DNA of 64,000 bases from Adiantum capillus-veneris (taxonomy: Eukaryota > Streptophyta > Polypodiopsida > Polypodiales > Pteridaceae). The position numbers and the translations under genes were made by a program. The stretch is from NCBI GenBank assembly GCA_014529385.2, contig CM043945.1:148353241-148417240 (forward strand). Direction: 5' to 3'. Below the pieces are notes generated by a model that searched no databases, was not told where the DNA came from, and was given only the letters and a program-made list of their open reading frames with translations. Shown piece by piece: positions 56,942 to 64,000 of the stretch (its first letter is position 1; every line of letters begins with the position of its first letter).

Positions 56942-58429
56942 GTGGAGATGGACTCACTACATCGCAACCAAACATGGGAGTTGGTTGAGTTGCCTAAAGG
57001 TAAGCGGGCACTTCAAAACAAATGGGTGTACAAGCTAAAGGAAGAAGAAGGTGGGAAGAAAAGGTACAAGTCTAGGCTTGTGGTAAAAGTTTTTTCTCAA
57101 AAGAAAGGTATTGACTTCAATGAAATATTTTCTCCTGTTGTAAAAATGAACTCAATTAGGCTTGTCTTAAGCCTTGTGGCTGCTCATGATCTAAATCTCG
57201 AGCAAATGGATGTAAATACGGCATTCCCTCATGGTGACTTAGAGGAGGAAATCTACATGCTTCAACCAAAGGGGTATGAAGTAAAAGGTAAGGAGAAAAT
57301 GGTTTGCAGATTAAAGAAGAGCTTGTATGGTTTAAAGCAAGCATCAAGACAATGGTACTTGAAGTTTGATCGATGGATGTTGGATCATGGATTCACAAGA
57401 TGCAACTCGGATCACTACGTCTACACGGAGAATTTGGGAGATGGGAAATTCATCATCCTAATGTTGTATGTTGATGACATGTTGATTGCAAGTGCTAACA
57501 TGCAGGACATCAAAGACCTAAAAGAGGAGCTGTCCAAATCTTTTTCAATGAAAGATTTAGGTGCTGCAAAGAGGATACTTGGTATGAAAATATCAAGGGA
57601 CAGGACGAAGAAGACAATAAAGCTATCTCAAGAAGATTACATCAAGAAGGTACTAGAAAGGTTTGCAATGCAAAATGCAAAACCAGTTTCTACACCTTTG
57701 GCTGGTCATTCTAAACTAACGAAGGATATGTGTGCAAAGACACAAGAGGGGATAGCCTATATGTCTAAAGTTCCATATGCTTCAGCGGTAGGTTCTCTAA
57801 TGTATGCTATGGTCTGGACAAGGCCAGACATTGCACATGTAGTGGGATTTGTGAGTAGGTTCATGGACAACCTAGGTAAAGAGCATTGGCAAGCTGTGAA
57901 GTGGATACTTAGGTATCTAAAAGGGACAACAACAAATGCTTTGTATTTTGGAGGAACTGATATTTTTCTAGAAGGGTATGCTGATGCAGATATGGCAGGT
58001 GACAAAGATACTCGAAGGAGCACTACTGGCTATGTGTTCACGGTTGGAGGCACAGCAGTAAGCTGGGCTTCAAAGCTGCAGAAAGTGGTTTCACTTTCTA
58101 CCACGGAAGCAGAGTATGTAGCAATGACGGAGGCAAGCAAAGAAATTTTGTGGCTTCACAGAATCTTAGAAGAGCTTGGATTCAAACAAGACAATTGTGT
58201 CTTGTACAGTGATAGCCAAAGCGCTATCCATCTTGCGAAGAACTCAGCCTTTCATTCAAGGACAAAGCACATTGAGGTGAGATATCACTTCATACGCACT
58301 CTTTTGGAAGAGGGACAACTAAAGCTAGGAAAGGTGCATACAAGTGAAAATCCTGCAGACATGTTTACAAAGGTGGTCAACAAAGAGAAGTTGAGCTTTT
58401 GCTCATCTTCAATCGGCATTCAAGGATAA
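56942..58429 (+). pseudogene. Copia-3 reverse transcriptase and RNase H
   Basis: The same frame as the integrase, directly after its TAA, open for 495 codons. Reverse transcriptase: TWELVELPKGKRALQNKW, YKSRLVVKVFSQKKGIDF, VNTAFPHGDL (Leu usual at the Pro), SLYGLKQASRQWY and the catalytic LYVDDMLIAS. RNase H: GYADADMAGDKDTRRSTTGY, STTEAEYVAM, LYSDSQSAIHLAKN and HIEVRYHFIR, all catalytic residues kept, ending ENPADMFTKV. It has no proper ATG at its start because it is the back half of a polyprotein. Confidence 0.94.
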
Positions 58430-58478
58430 GAAGCTAGAATGGAAAGCAGTCACAGGTTTGGTTTGGAGATCAGCCTCC

Positions 58479-58489
58479 AAGTGGGAGAT
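58479..58489 (+). other. Copia-3 polypurine tract
   Basis: AAGTGGGAGAT directly before the 3' LTR. Confidence 0.88.
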
Positions 58490-59305
<816 letters not shown>

Positions 59306-59354
59306 AAGATATTACAATAGGCTACCAAAGTTACTGCTACTCCCCCCTTCGCAT

Positions 59355-59991
59355 TGTTGCAGGAGCGAATCACACCACCCATAAAGTGCATGCAACACAA
59401 CCTAGAAAAACATAAGGGTCAATCGAGGACACAAATGACACGATAGGCACACAGAGAAAATCTCTTTAGCTTGTCAGGCTGAGACCATCCTACACACACA
59501 CCACTCTGAAAGGCCAACTAAACCACAACCTAGACTCTCACTACTCTCAACTACGCCACCAACCCACATACACACAATGGAAGGAAATCCGTCAAATCAT
59601 GCCATAATTTTACAAAACTTAAGGAACACCATGCCCTCACTAGGATACACCTATCCCAAAGCCTCTACACTCAAAACCCTAGCTCTAGACCCATCTACCG
59701 AAAACGCGTATAAAGACAGAGTTGGATTTTTGAAGTGCTCAAAACTGAAATCTATGAGTACCTATGTGTAGCTTATGTTGCCATAATTCTAATGACTACT
59801 TGCAAGCAAAAAATAAACATGGTTTTGATATACTTACAACCGCAAAGAGCTAATAGATGTGCGAGCGTGTTTGCTCCGTTCCGCGAGGAATGCTTGGCGT
59901 TGTCACGTAGCTCTTGCCAAGGCTAGCGCGATGGTTTATTTGGATCTACTATGTGACGAACGAGCGGGGAGTAGCACAAGGATGAAGCTCG

Positions 59992-60090
<99 letters not shown>

Positions 60091-60388
60091 TTTCTCTCTC
60101 ACACACAATAGACGAAAGCACTAAAACTTGATTATGATTAAGTGTATTTACAAAAGTGACCTAGATACCTTATATATTAAGGCTACCTTAGGTTAACCAA
60201 AAATAGAGTTTGAGGGGTCAAATGGCTTGGTATTTACAATGTGGAAGTGCCATTGCACCCCAGCTAATGCAACTAAACTACCTAATTATTACAATTGATG
60301 TTTATAACCATAATCCTGCAGCATTTCATAACTCTCAAAAAATAAGGATTTGTTGAGCTGTGTCATGTTGTTGGCTCAGCAGTCAACA
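59355..60388 (-). repeat. 3' LTR of family A copy 2
   Basis: On the plus strand it runs TGTTGCAGGAGC to GCAGTCAACA, the reverse complement of the copy 1 LTRs. It has a (CT)n of about 46 units (59994-60087), where copy 1 LTRs have few or about 26 units on the other strand. Confidence 0.88.
59994..60087. repeat. (CT)n microsatellite in family A copy 2 LTR
   Basis: About 46 units. On the minus strand it is the (GA)n of family A LTRs. Confidence 0.95.
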
Positions 60389-60403
60389 TTCCCTCCCTCC
60401 ACG
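60389..60403 (-). other. Polypurine tract of family A copy 2
   Basis: TTCCCTCCCTCCACG on the plus strand, directly next to the LTR. The minus strand is purine-rich. Confidence 0.8.
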
Positions 60404-60429
60404 TTCATGTCGTCCCTGACATGACCTGG

Positions 60430-60890
60430 TTGTCGATGTCGGTGCGGTCTTTGTTGGCACTTTGTTGATGTAAAGAAAGTATAGGTTGTAGCCTTTTCAC
60501 GAGCTTGTCTTATTTGTCCAATCCGATGTATATAGTCTTCACATGATTTAGAAAAATCATAATTGATGAACGAACTTTATCTCCTTCACATCCATGAAAT
60601 GGTCCAGTAAATATGCCAATTTTGAATATTCCTCATTGTTAGAAACAATTTCTACAATTTGTAGAATTGAATGATTGGCTTTCAGATCTTGTGAGCCAAT
60701 GACAACTTTGTAAAGATTTTGTAGAAATTGTATGGCTAAACCTTCAAAATATTTAGGCCGAGTTGCATTCCAATGCAGAGTCTGTCTGTCAAGCCGAATC
60801 TGGGAGATAATTTTTTTTTACTTGAGGTTCAAAACGTAGGTCTAGCATTCGATCCGCCTCATCAAAGACAATCTTTTGAGATCCTCTGAT
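60430..60890 (-). pseudogene. Captured DEAD-box RNA helicase fragment (family A copy 2)
   Basis: The minus strand reads SQKIVFDEADRMLDLRFEPQ with an intact DEAD box (60852-60863). In another frame follow DRQTLHWNATRPKYFEGLA (motif III NAT instead of SAT), then LYKVVIGSQDLKANHSILQI. A larger gap than in copy 1 follows, and a last piece reads [10 protein letters not shown]. It is in sense direction, next to the purine tract, exactly as in copy 1. The two copies are decayed at different sites, which confirms a shared helicase ancestor inside the element. Not functional. Confidence 0.85.
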
Positions 60891-62559
60891 TACCCTTATG
60901 TCTACTCTTCGTCATTGAGAACTTCTTTGTTTCTACATCAAGGTGATCAAAGTTTCATTTACCACTATTAGCTTTTGTGTGGTTTGTAAATCATTGTACT
61001 GATTCTTCTTGATACATGACTTTATTAAAGCCCGCCAAACCCCAATTAGTTCCCCAAGTTAGTAACTTGCATCAAAAGGGCTTTGTTTGACATCATTCGT
61101 GATAGATGACCATCTATGAGCTATCACCATCTGTTTGTCCCCAAAATTCATATACATGATTTACAAGGTATGTAGATGGCTATCATGGCTTCATATTTGA
61201 AAAAATTGCATCTTTGGCTAGCTAGGGCTTATAATTTATTTTTTCTTGGATAAAACCCTTAGCTTGTGTTCTCTATTTGTAGCCCCCTGACCAAGTATGG
61301 CTTGATTAGGACCTGAATTTGGCTCTTTTTGGATGTCAGTCTCAAGAATGAGTGATGGGCATCTCTGGCACCTTCTGGCTACCAAACACATGTAGAACCA
61401 ATGATGATGATCAGAATTGGGCTTGACCCTTGGTTGCCCTGTAGACATCAATCACAATAGATGATTGAACTGTCATTTCTACCCCTTTTGTTCTTGTTAG
61501 TATTGATAATCCGTTTTGTTTGTTAGGCTTCATCAAGTCACATACAAGATAGAAGATTACAATATAAAGATCTATTTCATATATGCGTCCTTGTAGTTGC
61601 ATGAAATGTCTGATGGCAAGTTTACAATTGATGGGTTCTTTCGTTTAGTCACATCACCAACTTCCTTTGTCCTTGTAGGCCATCCTATGACATTACCTAT
61701 TGTGCATATGGCGTTTGAGACATGCTTCGTGAAGTGTCGTCATTTTCTCGGACCTTCTTTGCTTTGTACGACTCGACATCTCTTTAGTCTTTTCTTCATT
61801 TGGATTTCGGATTTTTCTTGTCCTTTTCTCAAGAAAATATCAAAAAATGACTAAATAAAACCAAAAATCAATTCAACCAAAAAGCAAAATCATTCTAATA
61901 GAATTCCAAACTCTATATATAGTGTACATTGTCCCTAGGGGCTCGTATATGGATTTTGTCCCCGTATTTCTCTTGTACCATGAGGGCATATACTCTGAAT
62001 TTTGTCAGAAAATGTCACAATCAAACACAAAAATTCAATACAACTCACAAAACATTGCCCTCTAATATTCATATATTATGTTCGCATTTAGAATGCCTCC
62101 ACCCCTCCTATTTGGAGTCCTCCTTGATGAGTGATAGGGTATCGCCAAGGGTATGTGTTGTGCTTGGGAAATCAAAAATTGTGCATATAAAGGCCTTGTA
62201 ATGTAGCCCTATTATGCATACACAGTCAATGCATGGAAAAAGATTTGTGTTGTGCAAGATGTGGGTATAAGAAATTTTCTTACTGGAATTTGCTGATGAG
62301 GCTTCCTATTCTAAGCAACATAATTTTTGTTGAAGCTCCTGTGCCGTTTGCTTGATGGAAGTTTGTAGAGATTTTCAAAGGCATACTTATCTATTCAATG
62401 TTTCTTTGGAATCCAGTTCAGCCGCCGTGTGGTTGGTTTGCATATTTGGCATCATTCCTCAAAGTGGGTTCTCTTCTAACTGTACTGTAACCGTAGGAGG
62501 AATTGAAATAATTCAAGCGGCGGTGCAGTATCAGTAGTTTTATTGATTGCCTTTGGGAC
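60891..62559 (-). other. Family A copy 2 non-coding internal region
   Basis: Collinear with copy 1 (31481-31665 and 33475-34870). Only short open frames. No polymerase or integrase motif was found on either strand. Confidence 0.6.
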
Positions 62560-63641
62560 CCACTTCTTTGTGATTAATGGCTATTTTGTTGATATTGCTC
62601 GTCTGGGAACCCATACTTGTCCTTGCTTCGTTTATGTTTGAAGAGACTTCTTTGGATCCACCTTGTCTTTGTGTGAGTCTTTAGCGGTCTTTGCTTTAGC
62701 TATTGTACTCTTGGTTGAGGACAATATTCAGACTTTGTCCAAATAAATTACTGACCTCTTTGTGCTTGAGTCAACTTCTTTGGAACAAATTTGAGTGTGG
62801 AAGCTTGCAGCTTTGTGTTTTTCCTAGATGCTCTTGCAGGCTTCGACTATTTTTTTGTTGGCATTGGATCCTATGATTTTTCATCAGAGATCCTCGTCTT
62901 CTTGATCCATATGTGCTTTTGATCAATTTGGTTCTTTGGTATTCAAATTTGTCAAACTTTCTGGTTCTGCCTTGTTGTTCTTTTCTTTTGGCCTTCTTTG
63001 GTTGTCATGGAAGCTATTAGTGATGGTGATGACCTAAGTTGCTGGTAGGGAATGTCATAATAATCATCACTATCACTGCTATCCTCAGCAAGGTTTCATT
63101 CTAGCACTTTCCCTTCATGGTTTGGTTGGTTATGGAAAGTTACTATTTACTTGCTCTTGGACTGTTGTTTCTGGGCTGACTTTTCTATCCTCTTGATTAG
63201 AGTGTTGGTAGCTTGTTTACATGGCTGTGCTCTTCTTGGCTGAGTGTTTACTTCATGTATGGGAGTCACGTATGAGGGTGCTTGTTGCAGTTGCATTTCC
63301 ACCAAGGATTTTGGAATCCATTTTTGATGCACTTTATTCTTGTAATGGTGGCATTGGTTTGTGGGTTTTTGATCTGGAAAATCATAAAACCGTGCATTCG
63401 TTAAAGTGTTGTTCATGTCACCTGCTCGATCGTCCGTATTTTCATTGTTTGCACCTTCTTGATTCTCCAAGTGTTCTACAGAGTCATAGAACTTGTCTTC
63501 TTCTTCGTCTTCGTTTTCCTGGATTACACTCCACTGCAAAATAAGGAATGACATCATAGCTATCTTCATCACAAAACTTTGTTGTTGGATCGTCTTGAAT
63601 AGCACACACATTGAGAGTAGCCAAGATGTGTTCCCATTCAA
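62560..63641 (-). pseudogene. Family A copy 2 acidic and W-P-K repeat region
   Basis: The clear open frame (63147-63641) has the acidic start SVIQENEDEEEDKFYDSVEH, then VHQKWIPKSLVEMQLQ and TNTLIKRIEKSAQKQQ. It passes without break across the site where copy 1 holds B2. Further down, in broken frames, W-I/V-P-K words continue to KKWVPKAI-like sequence near 62565. The function is unknown, as for copy 1. Confidence 0.7.
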
Positions 63642-64000
63642 ATGGATCTAATCATTCCTCAAGAAAGGGTTCTAGGATATAATCTGTATCTTCAATTTCC
63701 CTTTCAGGATGCCTTCCTCTCGCTTTAAGCTTCCGCATTGGGAAGCTCCACACATCCACAACTCTTTAGACTTACCCAACCATGCTGGAAGTTTGGATCC
63801 TACTACAATAGCGGAATCTCCTCCATAGGTGTTCTCATCACATCCCTATAACTATGGTCATTCAAATTTATCCTTGTCGTGGTTTCCATATGTCTCAAGT
63901 AGATATAGTCATAATCCCAATCTTGGACCATTTTTAGGTGTCTTATGAATAGTCTTCTTAGAAGGATATCATAGTTATTCTTCTTGCCAAAGTCAACAAT
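63642..64000 (-). pseudogene. Family A copy 2 protease C-terminal end
   Basis: The minus strand from the window edge reads IVDFGKKNNYDILL (the ILG motif changed), then DYDYIYLRHMETTTRINL. It is the same as copy 1 at 27140-27420. The active-site part lies outside the window. Confidence 0.75.

Larger units (their letters stand above)
59355..64000 (-). mobile_element. Family A LTR retrotransposon, copy 2 (partial, runs off the right edge)
   Basis: On the minus strand the visible part runs from the protease end (64000) through the W-P-K region, the non-coding internal stretch, the helicase fragment and the purine tract to the 3' LTR (60388-59355). It is collinear with copy 1 (27140-36473) but lacks inserts B2 and E. 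CGCAT (59350-59354) is the candidate target duplication; its partner lies outside the window. Confidence 0.88.

Overview
The window is repeat-dominated nuclear DNA of a land plant. The grounds are several Ty1/copia elements with plant-type gag (UBN2-like) and pol domains, tRNA-iMet-type and tRNA-Asp-type primer sites, a plant-type ABCB transporter fragment, a plant p68/DRH1-type DEAD-box helicase fragment, and many (CT)n/(GA)n microsatellites. The species cannot be fixed from sequence. A seed-free plant such as a fern is only a weak guess. I found no intact host gene and no RNA gene. Every protein-like stretch is a transposon product, a captured gene piece or a pseudogene.

Layout. 1-1462: the downstream part of a large LTR-like unit (B1). 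1669-4304: two broken FCP1/NIF-like (HAD-fold) phosphatase pseudogenes. 4305-8335: AT-rich DNA with a ~68-bp degenerate tandem array and part of an old minus-strand coding-like remnant (D). 8341-36473: a nested LTR retrotransposon, here called family A, inserted in D with target-site duplication (TSD) AAGCT. It is itself interrupted by copia-1 (10209-15386, minus, TSD GAAAA), copia-2 (17702-24814, plus, TSD AAATC), a solo-LTR-like insert B2 (27933-30681, TSD CTAC) and a second one, E (31666-33469, TSD TCTTG). With the four inserts and their duplicated TSDs removed, family A is about 11.27 kb: ~1-kb LTRs, a tRNA-Asp-like primer site, a long leader holding an array of 24-nt palindromes, gag, a retropepsin, a region of repeated W-I/V-P-K motifs, a long non-coding stretch, and a captured DEAD-box helicase fragment just before the polypurine tract. 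I see no reverse transcriptase or integrase, so it looks non-autonomous.

36479-53761: the rest of D, then minisatellites, a ~215-bp satellite built from TACTGGTACC-type palindromes, two foldback elements, a 38-bp inverted repeat, and pieces of an ABCB transporter gene. 53767-59305: copia-3, complete (TSD AAGAT), with a few stops and an integrase catalytic Glu replaced by Lys. 59355-64000: a second family A copy on the minus strand running off the right edge. It carries the same helicase fragment, W-P-K region and protease end. It lacks B2 and E, so it serves as an internal empty-site control.

How the parts relate. The two family A copies share the helicase fragment at the same place, so it was captured before the family spread. 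The palindromes have stayed more alike than the DNA between them, which hints at a cis-acting role. LTR divergence agrees with the nesting order: family A LTRs are about 95% alike over their first ~260 bp, and copia-1, copia-2 and copia-3 LTRs about 96.5-97%.
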